A program made the translations under genes and the position numbers. The notes below the pieces were generated by a model that had not been told where the DNA came from, ran no database searches, and was given only the letters and a program-made list of their open reading frames with translations. Shown here piece by piece: positions 8,587-16,658 of a stretch of 64,000 bases of DNA (position 1 is its first letter; each line of letters begins with the position of its first letter). Source of the DNA: Wolinella succinogenes DSM 1740 (lineage in GTDB: Bacteria; Campylobacterota; Campylobacteria; Campylobacterales; Helicobacteraceae); the NCBI RefSeq assembly GCF_000196135.1, contig NC_005090.1:1932001-1996000 (forward strand). The letters run 5' to 3'.

Positions 8587-9615
8587 AGGGAAAAAGAGTT
8601 CAAAAATCGTCGGCTGGCGTGAGTGAGCTAGAGAGATGGAGGCGCCAAAACTCTTTTGGAGAATCTTCCTCGCCAAATAGAGTCCAATCCCCGTCCCTCC
8701 CTGCTCGCTTCGGCTAGAATAGAATCGCTCAAAAATCCTCTCCTCATCCCCCTCTTTCACCCCTTCGCCATTATCCCAAAAAATCACCCTAGTCCCTGTC
8801 GAATCAATCTCAAGAGATATTTTGATCTCCATCTCAAACGCCCCTTCTTGCCTTGCCTTGGCCAGCAACGCATCGCGCGAGTTAGAGAGCAGACTCAAAA
8901 AGACCTGTTTGAGTTCATTGAGGTAACCCATCACCCAAACCTCCTCAGGAGGAATCTCTAAATTCACCTTGATGAGCGAGAGCTGAATTTGCGCCTCGGC
9001 GATTTTGATCGCCTCCTTGATGGTTCTGCCAAGCTCTAGGGGCTTCTTCTCTCGGTCGGCTTTGTAGAAATTTCTGAAATCTTCAATCGTCTCAGCCAAG
9101 TAATCCACATGCCTTGAAACATCACTCTTGATTCCCGTGAGATACTCCAGCGTGAGCTCGTTGAATCGATACGCCTCCAAAAGGTCTTGGGCTAGAAGCT
9201 TGATGGAGCTTAGGGGTTGACGCCATTGGTGAGCAATCGCTCCAATCATCTCTCCCATTTTGGCCATCTTATTCTGCTCTAAAAGCCTTCGATGCTCCTC
9301 TTCTTCGCCTTCCAGCGCCCAAGGTGCTAGAAAGATCGCCAAGTAGTGCTCACTCCCCAAAAGAATCTCCTCGATTCTCACCCCCTCTTTTGAAGTGCTG
9401 CCCTTCTCATAGCGCTTTCCCACCAGTGTCTCAAAGAGATCCGCTCCATGCCTCTTTGAGATTTCACTCTCCCCAAAGCGCTCTCTAGCCGCCCCATTGA
9501 GCCACCAAAGAGAGCGAAAGCGTCCTCCTTTTTGCAAAGAGAAGAGGAGAATCGGCTCTCTAGAGAGTTCTAATAGCGATTGGTAAAGCGAAAGCTCTTT
9601 GGAGCCTAAAGCCAT
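8575..9615 (-). CDS. Cytoplasmic sensor histidine kinase
   Basis: Two-component sensor of about 346 aa with no transmembrane segment. An N-terminal PAS-like region (about residues 1-105) precedes the phosphoacceptor motif AIAHQWRQPLSS (His about 129). The HATPase domain has an N box (LLSNSRDAL), a DNGEGV G1 box and GGTGIGLYLAR. The AHQWRQPL form of the H box is very common in Campylobacterota. I prefer the ATG at 9615 (GGAGG eight bases upstream); the ATG at 9630 is also possible. It is divergent from a response regulator gene 117 bases away, its likely partner. Confidence 0.9.
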   Translation of the reverse strand: MALGSKELSLYQSLLELSREPILLFSLQKGGRFRSLWWLNGAARERFGESEISKRHGADLFETLVGKRYEKGSTSKEGVRIEEILLGSEHYLAIFLAPWALEGEEEEHRRLLEQNKMAKMGEMIGAIAHQWRQPLSSIKLLAQDLLEAYRFNELTLEYLTGIKSDVSRHVDYLAETIEDFRNFYKADREKKPLELGRTIKEAIKIAEAQIQLSLIKVNLEIPPEEVWVMGYLNELKQVFLSLLSNSRDALLAKARQEGAFEMEIKISLEIDSTGTRVIFWDNGEGVKEGDEERIFERFYSSRSEQGGTGIGLYLARKILQKSFGASISLAHSRQPTIFELFFPLRS

Positions 9616-9669
9616 CTCTTCTCCCTCCATTCCGCCCTCTAGGGTCGGTCTATTTTTAAGGTTGCACTA

Positions 9670-9677
9670 ATTATAAT
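9670..9677. promoter_or_regulatory. Overlapping divergent -10 elements between kinase and regulator
   Basis: The octamer ATTATAAT is self-complementary: TATAAT reads on the plus strand at 9672-9677 and on the minus strand at 9670-9675. Each is suitably spaced to serve the regulator gene (start 9733) and the kinase gene (start 9615), giving a compact bidirectional promoter. Confidence 0.5.
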
Positions 9678-9678
9678 C

Positions 9679-9703
9679 AAATCATTTTATGTTTTCATGA
9701 TTT
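9679..9703. repeat. Inverted repeat, possible operator
   Basis: AAATCAT (9679-9685) and ATGATTT (9697-9703) are perfect 7-base complements separated by 11 bases. They sit immediately downstream of the divergent -10 pair and before the regulator start, a suitable place for autoregulation by the adjacent OmpR-type regulator. Confidence 0.4.
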
Positions 9704-9732
9704 TCTTTAGATAGCTTCAATCAGGTGGTTTG

Positions 9733-10431
9733 ATGGTGGATAATGACATTCTCGATGGGCTCAAAAATGCCCTCATCCTTGTGGTGGAGGACGACAACGA
9801 TTTGCGCTTGGCAATTGAGCGACCCCTGAAGCGCCGATGCAAGGCTCTCTATAGCGCATCAAGCGGAAAAGAGGGGCTCAAGCTCTTCCGCGAAAAGCGC
9901 CCCCATATCGTCATCACAGATATCAATCTTCCTGAGCTTAGCGGTTTGGATATGGCCAAAGAGATTCGAGCCCTCTCCTCTGAGGTGGCGATTATCATCA
10001 TCACCGCCTTTGGAAACGAAGAGAATCTCATTCGCTCCTACAACATCGGCGCCTGCTCACTCCTTAAAAAACCTATTGATTTGGATGAGCTCTTCATGAT
10101 TCTCCTCTCCAATGCTAAAAAAACGCTCGATAAAGGATTCATTGAGATCAATGAGGAGTTCTCCTACAATCCTGAGAATCAGACCCTCTACCATCAGGGC
10201 AAAAGCGTAGAGCTCACCAAAAAAGAGACCAAGATTCTTGATCTGCTCATCAAAAACAAGGGCAATCCCGTCCCTTATGATGAGTTCCAAAGTCGCATCT
10301 GGGGGGCCACTCCCATGACACTGGATGCGCTTAGGATGCACATCAACAGTATCCGCAAAAAGAGCTTTCAAGAGATTGTCAAAAATTTCTCAGGCGTGGG
10401 GTATCGATTCTGCCGAACGCTTAGCGATTAA
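9733..10431 (+). CDS. OmpR-type response regulator
   Basis: DNA-binding response regulator of 232 aa. The receiver domain shows the acidic pair VVEDD (about 18-22), the phosphorylation site Asp63 in VITDINLPEL, and the conserved Lys in LLKKP. A winged-helix effector domain follows from about residue 135 (LTKKETKILDLLIKNKG, GVGYRF at the C-terminus). The ATG at 9733 is preferred; a TTG codon immediately precedes it. It is divergent from and probably partnered with the histidine kinase at 8575-9615. Confidence 0.92.
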   Translation: MVDNDILDGLKNALILVVEDDNDLRLAIERPLKRRCKALYSASSGKEGLKLFREKRPHIVITDINLPELSGLDMAKEIRALSSEVAIIIITAFGNEENLIRSYNIGACSLLKKPIDLDELFMILLSNAKKTLDKGFIEINEEFSYNPENQTLYHQGKSVELTKKETKILDLLIKNKGNPVPYDEFQSRIWGATPMTLDALRMHINSIRKKSFQEIVKNFSGVGYRFCRTLSD

Positions 10432-10439
10432 TCGCTTCG

Positions 10440-10466
10440 AGGGGAATCTTCTTGTATGATTCCCCT
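10440..10466 (+). terminator. 9-bp inverted repeat after the response regulator
   Basis: AGGGGAATC (10440-10448) and GATTCCCCT (10458-10466) form a perfect 9-base stem with a 9-base loop just after the regulator stop. Only a weak pyrimidine tract follows (TTCC, then CTCTTTTT about 15 bases on), so intrinsic termination is uncertain. The loop and right arm also read TATGAT, a possible -10 for the next gene. Confidence 0.4.
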
Positions 10467-10511
10467 TCCATTATCGCCTCTTTTTCCAAGGAGGCAAGGA
10501 GCGATTGAGAA

Positions 10512-11615
10512 ATGTATGAGAAAGAGTTAGCGGCGCTAGAATCCTCGCATCGATTGCGCCGACGCGTGCTTTGGGATGAGAGGCTGGTTGATTTTGCCTC
10601 CAATGACTATCTGGGGCTCTCCTCCAAATCAAACCTGCTTGAGCTAGCCCACAAACGAGTCAAAAAACTCTCCCATCACTCCCCTAAGGCCTCCCTGCTT
10701 GTCAATGGCTACTCTCCTCTTCATGCTGAATTTGAAGAGATTCTTTGCTATTTCAATGGTTTTGAGTCGGGGTTATTGCTGGGGAGCGGATTCTTGGCCA
10801 ATCTCGCCCTCATCGAATCGCTCGTGCGCCCCAAAGATATTCTCTTCATGGATAGCGACTACCATGCCAGCGGAAAGCTCGCCGCTAAACTTCTTGGGGA
10901 TAGGGTCATCTTTTTTGACCACAACGATCCCAATCATCTCCTAGAACTCATCGAAAAACACCGCCCCCAAGGACGCATGATCATCGCGATTGAGGGAATC
11001 TACTCTATGAGCGGAGCGGTTGCCAAAAAGGAGTTTGCCCAAATCGCCGACTTCTATGGGGCATTGCTCATCGTGGATGAGGCGCACAGTAGTGGCACGC
11101 TGGGCGACCATCTCCTTGGGTATTTCGACTATCACGCCCTGCCTAGAGCGCCCCACTATGTCAAAATGGGCACCCTCAGCAAAGCCTACGCCAGCTATGG
11201 CGCCTACATCCTCGCCTCCAAGGAGATCATCTCCTTTCTAGAGAATCGTGCTAAAAGCGTCATCTACACCACCGCGCTCTCGCTCCTTGACACCGCCTTG
11301 GCGCTAGAGAATTTCCTCTACATCCAAGAGCACAAAGAGCGCCTCTCTCAAAAGCTCCAAGAGCGCCAAGATATTGCCTCTTCGATGCTCGGAGTGACGC
11401 TCTCTTCCCCGATTCTTGCCTATCCCATCCCAAGCACCCCGCGCCTCCTTGAAGTGGCCAAAAAATTAGAGGCGGCGGGCTATTTGGTGGGGGCGATTCG
11501 CAAGCCGACCGTAGAGACCCCCATTCTTCGAGTCATCCTGCGATGCTCCAATAAAAAATCCCAAGTCACCCATCTGTGTGAAAAAATCCTAGAGTATTCA
11601 GAGAGAGAATCATGA
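10512..11615 (+). CDS. bioF: BioF-like PLP-dependent aminotransferase (8-amino-7-oxononanoate synthase family)
   Basis: Alpha-oxoamine synthase of 367 aa that condenses an amino acid with an acyl-CoA; in the BioF case alanine and pimeloyl-ACP/CoA, for biotin. Visible are FASNDYLGLSS near the N-terminus, the cofactor region VDEAHSSGTLG, and the PLP lysine segment MGTLSKAYASYG. BioF and 2-amino-3-ketobutyrate CoA ligase are close relatives and cannot be separated with certainty here; no other bio genes are adjacent. GGAG ribosome-binding site. Its stop overlaps the PBP1A start as ATGA. Confidence 0.85.
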   Translation: MYEKELAALESSHRLRRRVLWDERLVDFASNDYLGLSSKSNLLELAHKRVKKLSHHSPKASLLVNGYSPLHAEFEEILCYFNGFESGLLLGSGFLANLALIESLVRPKDILFMDSDYHASGKLAAKLLGDRVIFFDHNDPNHLLELIEKHRPQGRMIIAIEGIYSMSGAVAKKEFAQIADFYGALLIVDEAHSSGTLGDHLLGYFDYHALPRAPHYVKMGTLSKAYASYGAYILASKEIISFLENRAKSVIYTTALSLLDTALALENFLYIQEHKERLSQKLQERQDIASSMLGVTLSSPILAYPIPSTPRLLEVAKKLEAAGYLVGAIRKPTVETPILRVILRCSNKKSQVTHLCEKILEYSERES

Positions 11616-13531
11616 AATATCTTTTCGCGCTCCTTGTCGCGCTCTTCCTTGGCGCCGCTTTCATGCTTGCCCGTTTTTACAACGATATTCGCTTTGAGGT
11701 GGACAAGATCGTCCACTACGAATCACCCATGACGACTCAAATTCTTGACCGAAAAGGGCGATTAGTCGCCAATCTTTTTGAACATGAGTTTCGATTCTAT
11801 TCACCCTTTGAGGAGATTCCCCCTAGAATCATCGAAGCCCTAGCCGCCGTGGAGGACACCCTCTTTTTTGAACATGGAGGAATCAACCTTGATGCGATCT
11901 CTCGCGCCATGATCAAAAACATCAAAAGCGGTCGCTACACCGAAGGGGGGAGCACTATCACTCAACAGCTCATCAAAAATGTCGCCCTCTCGCGCGAAAA
12001 AAGCCTAGAGCGAAAGCTCAAAGAGGCGCTATTGGCCATTCGCCTTGAGACCGTTCTCTCCAAAGAGGAGATTTTGGAGCGCTATCTCAATCACACCTAT
12101 TTTGGTCACGGCTACTATGGAATCAAAGCCGCCGCTAGAGGCTATTTCAAAAAAGATATGGATCGCCTAAGCCTTAAAGAGGTTGCGATTCTTGTCGGAC
12201 TCCCCCGTGCACCCAGCTTCTATGATCCCACCAAAAATCTCGAATTCTCCCTAGGTCGCGCCAACAATATCCTCCAAAGGATGCACTCGCTAGGCTGGAT
12301 CACCGATGAGGAGCTAGACCTATCTATTGGCGAGGTGCCCATCGTCTATAACGAAACACTCACCCAAAATATCGCCCCCTATGTCGTGGATGAGGTGCTC
12401 AAGGAGCTTCGCTACATCGAAGACCTTAAAAGCGGCGGCTACACGATTCGCCTCAACATCGACCTAGACTATCAAGAGATCGCCAAAGAGGCGCTCACCT
12501 TTGGCTATGAGCAGATCAAGGCGCGCCGCAAAAAGGATGACTCCGATACGCTCAATGGTGCTATCGTGGTGCTAGAAAATCGAACAGGCAAGATTCTCGC
12601 GATGGTCGGGGGCGTGGACTACCGTAAAAGCACCTTCAATCGCGCCACTCAATCCAAACGCCAGCCTGGAAGTAGCTTCAAGCCTTTCATCTACCAAACC
12701 GCACTCGATTTAGGCTATGCGACCAATTCGCCTCTAGCGGATATCGCTCGCACCTACGAATACACCGCCAATGATGAGGCCAAAGTATGGCAACCCAAAA
12801 ACTACGGCAACACCTTTAGCGGAATCGTCCCCCTCAAAGAGGCACTCGTCAAGTCGCTCAACCTCGCCACCATCAACCTCGTGGAGGAGGTAGGCTTTGA
12901 GCGAATCTATCGCAAAAGCCTCACCTATGGCTTCAACAACATTCCCAAGAACCTCTCCATCGCCCTAGGAAGCTTTGGTGTCTCTCCCTTGGAGATGAGT
13001 CGTGCTTACACCCTCTTCTCCAATTATGGCACGATGATGTCGCCCCGCCTCATCGAGAGTATCACCGACTATCGCGGCAAAACCCTCTCCTTTGATCTAG
13101 AATCCAAAGTGATCACTCCACCCGAACAGAGCTTCTTGATGATTGATGTCATGAGGGAGGCGGTCAACAAGGGGACGGGTCGAAGAGCTCGCGTGAATGG
13201 AATCGAGATTGCAGGAAAAACAGGCTCGACTAACGAAAATGTGGACGCGTGGTTTTGCGGATTCACCCCAACAATCCAAACCGTCATCTGGTATGGCAGA
13301 GACGACAACACACCTATTGGCCACAACGAAACAGGAGGGGTTGCCGCAGCGCCCGCCTTCTCCTACTTTTTTGAGAAACTGCTAAAGATCGAACCGGGAA
13401 TCAAGCGAGAGTTTGATGTGCCACGCAATGTCCATCGCATCATTAAAGATGGAGAGCTCTACTACTACACCGACACCTCCAAGCCCAAAGAGGAGGCGCC
13501 GAGTATGAAAGAGGAGAATCTAATCTTTTAG
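11612..13531 (+). CDS. Penicillin-binding protein 1A (bifunctional transglycosylase/transpeptidase)
   Basis: Class A PBP of 639 aa that polymerises and cross-links peptidoglycan. An N-terminal membrane anchor (about 1-22) is followed by the GT51 domain with catalytic EDTLFFEHGG and GGSTITQQLIKN. The transpeptidase domain has SSFK (the SxxK nucleophile), SLN (SxN) and KTGSTNENVDAWFCG (KTG). It is translationally coupled to the upstream bioF-like gene. The 3' end overlaps carA on the opposite strand by four bases. Confidence 0.95.
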   Translation: MKYLFALLVALFLGAAFMLARFYNDIRFEVDKIVHYESPMTTQILDRKGRLVANLFEHEFRFYSPFEEIPPRIIEALAAVEDTLFFEHGGINLDAISRAMIKNIKSGRYTEGGSTITQQLIKNVALSREKSLERKLKEALLAIRLETVLSKEEILERYLNHTYFGHGYYGIKAAARGYFKKDMDRLSLKEVAILVGLPRAPSFYDPTKNLEFSLGRANNILQRMHSLGWITDEELDLSIGEVPIVYNETLTQNIAPYVVDEVLKELRYIEDLKSGGYTIRLNIDLDYQEIAKEALTFGYEQIKARRKKDDSDTLNGAIVVLENRTGKILAMVGGVDYRKSTFNRATQSKRQPGSSFKPFIYQTALDLGYATNSPLADIARTYEYTANDEAKVWQPKNYGNTFSGIVPLKEALVKSLNLATINLVEEVGFERIYRKSLTYGFNNIPKNLSIALGSFGVSPLEMSRAYTLFSNYGTMMSPRLIESITDYRGKTLSFDLESKVITPPEQSFLMIDVMREAVNKGTGRRARVNGIEIAGKTGSTNENVDAWFCGFTPTIQTVIWYGRDDNTPIGHNETGGVAAAPAFSYFFEKLLKIEPGIKREFDVPRNVHRIIKDGELYYYTDTSKPKEEAPSMKEENLIF

Positions 13532-14661
13532 ATTCTCTCTCCGCAGGCAATTTTGGCAAAGATTTTAAAGATAGAAGAGGCCTCTTTAGGGCCGGGGGAA
13601 GCTTCGGGGTGGTGCTGGACGGAATAGATCACGCCCTCTTTATATTTGAGCCCCTCGATGGTGCCATCAAAAAGGTTGCGATAGGTGACCTCGGCAATCT
13701 CTTCAATCTCATCAGGCACAGAGTAGTTGTGATTTTGCGCGGTGATTTCGACCTCTCCGCTTAAGAGATTCTTCACGGGGTGATTCCCGCCATGGTGGCC
13801 AAATTTGAGCTTGTAGGTGGGATAGCCATGAGCAAGCGCTAGAAGCTGATGCCCCAAGCAGATTGCAAAGAGGGGCACGCCCGCACTCATGAGCTCTTTG
13901 ATGCTGGCGACCTCTTTTTCTAAAACTGCAGGGTCTCCCGGACCATTGGAGAGGAAAACGCCTCCGATTTCACCCTGCTTATAACGCTCAATCACGCTCT
14001 TTGGATCAAAATCATTAGGAATCACCTCCACCAGTAATCCTGCCTGAACGAGTCCGTTGAGGATGTTGCGCTTGATTCCAAAATCGACTGCAAGAATCTT
14101 CTTTTTTGTCTGGGGCTTGGTGTAGTCCATCTCCTCAAAATCAAAGAATCCTTTGTCGTGAAGATAGGGCTCTTTGGTGCTCACCTCATCAATGTAGTTG
14201 ATCTCTTGGATGTGGGGGGAGGATTGAAGAATCTTTTGAAGCTCCTCCTTTTGGCTCACTTCCGTGGAGGCGACCATCATCATCGCGCCCTCTTGGCGAA
14301 CCATCTTGGTGAGATAGCGCGTGTCAATTTCGGTGATTCCCATCACGCCATGGCGCTCCAAAAACTCTGAAAGCGATTCTTGAGAGCGGAAATTGGAAGG
14401 GGTGTCATTGTAGCGCTTGACCAAGATTCCCTTGCAAAATGCCCCCCTGCTCTCCATATCCTGCTCATTAGTTCCAACGATTCCGATCTCTGGCATCGTG
14501 AAGGTGACAAACTGCCCTGCATAGCTTGGGTCAGTGACGATCTCCTGATAGCCGCTCATCGAGGTGTTAAAGACGATTTCGCCCACGCTCGTGCCTGAGG
14601 CGCCAAAACTCTTGGCCTCCAAAAAGAGACCGTTGGCGAAGTAGAGATAGACTTTTTTCAT
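13528..14661 (-). CDS. carA: Carbamoyl-phosphate synthase small subunit
   Basis: Glutaminase subunit supplying ammonia to CarB for carbamoyl phosphate (arginine and pyrimidine synthesis). The 377-residue protein has the N-terminal CPSase_sm domain and a class I glutamine amidotransferase domain with nucleophile Cys in AICLGHQLLALAHG and the catalytic His-Glu in QHHPEASPGP. The start overlaps the end of the DUF507 gene upstream by four bases, so the two are one transcript. carB is not in this window. Confidence 0.96.
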   Translation of the reverse strand: MKKVYLYFANGLFLEAKSFGASGTSVGEIVFNTSMSGYQEIVTDPSYAGQFVTFTMPEIGIVGTNEQDMESRGAFCKGILVKRYNDTPSNFRSQESLSEFLERHGVMGITEIDTRYLTKMVRQEGAMMMVASTEVSQKEELQKILQSSPHIQEINYIDEVSTKEPYLHDKGFFDFEEMDYTKPQTKKKILAVDFGIKRNILNGLVQAGLLVEVIPNDFDPKSVIERYKQGEIGGVFLSNGPGDPAVLEKEVASIKELMSAGVPLFAICLGHQLLALAHGYPTYKLKFGHHGGNHPVKNLLSGEVEITAQNHNYSVPDEIEEIAEVTYRNLFDGTIEGLKYKEGVIYSVQHHPEASPGPKEASSIFKIFAKIACGERI

Positions 14662-15209
14662 AGGAAACCTCGCTTTTTAAGCTCCTCTTCGTAGAGCTTT
14701 TCAAAGACCATGTCGTACTCTTCGGTGCCGGCGATGATCTTGCGCTTGTAGTTCTCGATCTTTTCGATCACCACATCCTCAATCGATTCATAGATTTTGA
14801 CATAACCATCAATCGCTTTAAAGATAACGTTTTTGATGATCGTGTCAGAGACGCCAAAGTCAATCACCTCTTCTTTGATCAGCTCGTCTAATATTTGATG
14901 GGAGAGATGGCTATAGCGATCATCCTTGGCAAGAATGAAGCCCTCTTCTTCGGCAAGCTTCTTCTTGGCCATCCAGAAAAATTGCCGCTCATCCACGCGT
15001 AAAAACTCGATCTCTTCAAGGTTGGCTTCAAGCAATAGCCTCACCTTCTCTTCGAGTGCTGCCTCTTTTTTGATATTCTCTTCCAAAAAGTGCTTGGCGA
15101 TTTGGCTAATTTTTTCCATGTTTGACCCAAGCTCGATATAGCCAGAGCTGACAAGGTCTAAGGCGATTTTATTGGCAACGTAGGGAGCGTGCGGGAGTCT
15201 TAGCTTCAT
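14658..15209 (-). CDS. DUF507-family protein
   Basis: A 183-residue, highly charged, mainly helical protein matching the DUF507 family conserved in Campylobacterota and some other phyla (KLRLPHAPYVANKIALDL at the start is characteristic). There is no signal peptide or membrane segment. The function is unknown. I place the start at the ATG at 15209; the frame continues 63 codons upstream into the dgt promoter region, but that part is poor coding sequence and family members start at MKLRLP. It is coupled to carA. Confidence 0.85.
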   Translation of the reverse strand: MKLRLPHAPYVANKIALDLVSSGYIELGSNMEKISQIAKHFLEENIKKEAALEEKVRLLLEANLEEIEFLRVDERQFFWMAKKKLAEEEGFILAKDDRYSHLSHQILDELIKEEVIDFGVSDTIIKNVIFKAIDGYVKIYESIEDVVIEKIENYKRKIIAGTEEYDMVFEKLYEEELKKRGFL

Positions 15210-15268
15210 CGTGTTTAGCCTTGTGTAATTTTGCTGGATTCTACACGACTTTAGGTAAATTTCTAATG

Positions 15269-15289
15269 AAAGCCCTCCATAGGGGCTTT
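15269..15289. repeat. Inverted repeat in the dgt/DUF507 divergent region
   Basis: AAAGCCC and GGGCTTT are perfect 7-base arms around a 7-base loop in the 151-base gap between divergent genes. No T-run follows on either strand, so a protein-binding site is more likely than a terminator. Confidence 0.35.
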
Positions 15290-15325
15290 GAGCGCTAAAG
15301 AGAGCCAAAAGCACCAAACCTAGAC

Positions 15326-15331
15326 TATAAT
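15326..15331 (+). promoter_or_regulatory. -10 element of the dgt promoter
   Basis: TATAAT lies 29 bases ahead of the dgt start codon, with AAGG close to the ATG. It would drive dgt and the overlapping downstream gene. Confidence 0.5.
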
Positions 15332-15360
15332 AATCCCTATCAAAAACAAAGGCAAAGATC

Positions 15361-16656
15361 ATGCACCGCGCCCTTTTCTCCTCCCTACGACAAGGCACCC
15401 AAAGCCCCTATGATGAGCTCAGGCCTCCCTTCCTCATTGATTACGATCGCCTCATCTTCTCCAATCCCTTTAGGCGGCTTTCCAAAAAGACGCAAGTCCA
15501 CCCCCTCGCCAAAAATGACCATGTCCACAATCGCCTCACTCACTCCCTCGAAGTGGCAAGTGTCGGGCGCACGCTGGGGCTTGGCGTAGGTCATCACATT
15601 CTAAGAATCGACCCAAAATGCCCCCACTCCCCCTATGATGTCGCCGCCATCATCCAGAGCGCCTGCCTAGCGCATGATATTGGAAATCCTCCCTTTGGCC
15701 ACGCAGGCGAAGAGATCATCAAAGAGTGGTTTACCCACCACGCCTCCCCCTACATGGATGAGCTCTCCATGGAGGAGAGGGCGGACTTCCTCGCGTTTGA
15801 TGGGAACGCCCAAAGCTTCCGTATTATCACCCAGCTAGAAAACCACCCCAAAGAGGGTGGGATGCGCCTCACCCACTCCACCCAAGCCAGCATGATCAAA
15901 TATCCATGGGAGGCGATTGATCCAAGATCAGGCGGAAAGAAATTTAGCTTTTTCCAAAGTGAAAAAAAGATCGCCAGGGAGCTCTTGGAGGGGTTTGGAC
16001 TCAAGGAGGCGACAGAGCTATTGCGCCACCCTTTTTCCTATCTCATGGAGGCCGCAGATGATATCTGCTACGCTCTCCTTGATATCAAAGACGCCGTGGA
16101 GCTAGGGATGCTCAAGGCCAACCAGATGGAGGAGATATTTTTGCCACTCTGCGGGGAAAAGGAGTATCAAAAGTCGCTCTCATCCCAAGGGAATAGTGAC
16201 TATGAAAAGGTCTCTAGGCTTTGTGCGATCGCTATTGGTCGCCTCACCCAGCAAGCTCTTGAGAGCTTCATCGCGCATGAGCTCCTCACTCCCAAAAAAG
16301 GGGTCAAAGACCTTGTCTCGCTCTTTATCGACAAGAGTCTCCGCGAGGGATTAGAAAAGGCCAAGGCGCTGGGGCATGAGAAGATATTCAACGAGCCTCG
16401 CAAAATCGAGCTAGAGCTTGGCGCCTACCGCACCATCGGAATCTTGCTAGAGAATCTTATCCATGCCGCCTACTCCCTCCATAGGGGCGAAGAGAGCTTC
16501 AAGACCAAGCACGCCCTCATGCTCATCGGGCACCACGCCCCAAGACGCGAGCAAAGCCTCTATGAGAAATATCGTGCGGTGCTTGATTTTATCACAGGGA
16601 TGACGGACAACTATGCCACCCATCTAGCGGGACAACTAGGCGGAATGGGGAGGTGA
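15361..16656 (+). CDS. dgt: Deoxyguanosinetriphosphate triphosphohydrolase-like HD protein
   Basis: dNTP triphosphohydrolase of the HD superfamily that cleaves dGTP (or other dNTPs) to the nucleoside and tripolyphosphate. The 431-residue protein shows the family metal site: NRLTHSLEVASVGRTLG (first His), the LAHDIGNPPFGHAGE HD motif, and a later Asp in AADDICYALLDIKDA. Base composition is like its neighbours. Its stop lies inside the ribosome-binding region of an AT-rich gene that follows at once, so the two are probably co-transcribed. Related dNTPases can act against phage by depleting nucleotides. Confidence 0.92.
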   Translation: MHRALFSSLRQGTQSPYDELRPPFLIDYDRLIFSNPFRRLSKKTQVHPLAKNDHVHNRLTHSLEVASVGRTLGLGVGHHILRIDPKCPHSPYDVAAIIQSACLAHDIGNPPFGHAGEEIIKEWFTHHASPYMDELSMEERADFLAFDGNAQSFRIITQLENHPKEGGMRLTHSTQASMIKYPWEAIDPRSGGKKFSFFQSEKKIARELLEGFGLKEATELLRHPFSYLMEAADDICYALLDIKDAVELGMLKANQMEEIFLPLCGEKEYQKSLSSQGNSDYEKVSRLCAIAIGRLTQQALESFIAHELLTPKKGVKDLVSLFIDKSLREGLEKAKALGHEKIFNEPRKIELELGAYRTIGILLENLIHAAYSLHRGEESFKTKHALMLIGHHAPRREQSLYEKYRAVLDFITGMTDNYATHLAGQLGGMGR

Positions 16657-16658
16657 GG

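Noticed and set aside
14658-15398. A longer DUF507 protein starting at 15398
   Set aside because: The extra 63 residues cross the dgt promoter and include dgt coding sequence on the other strand. Relatives begin at the MKLRLP segment.
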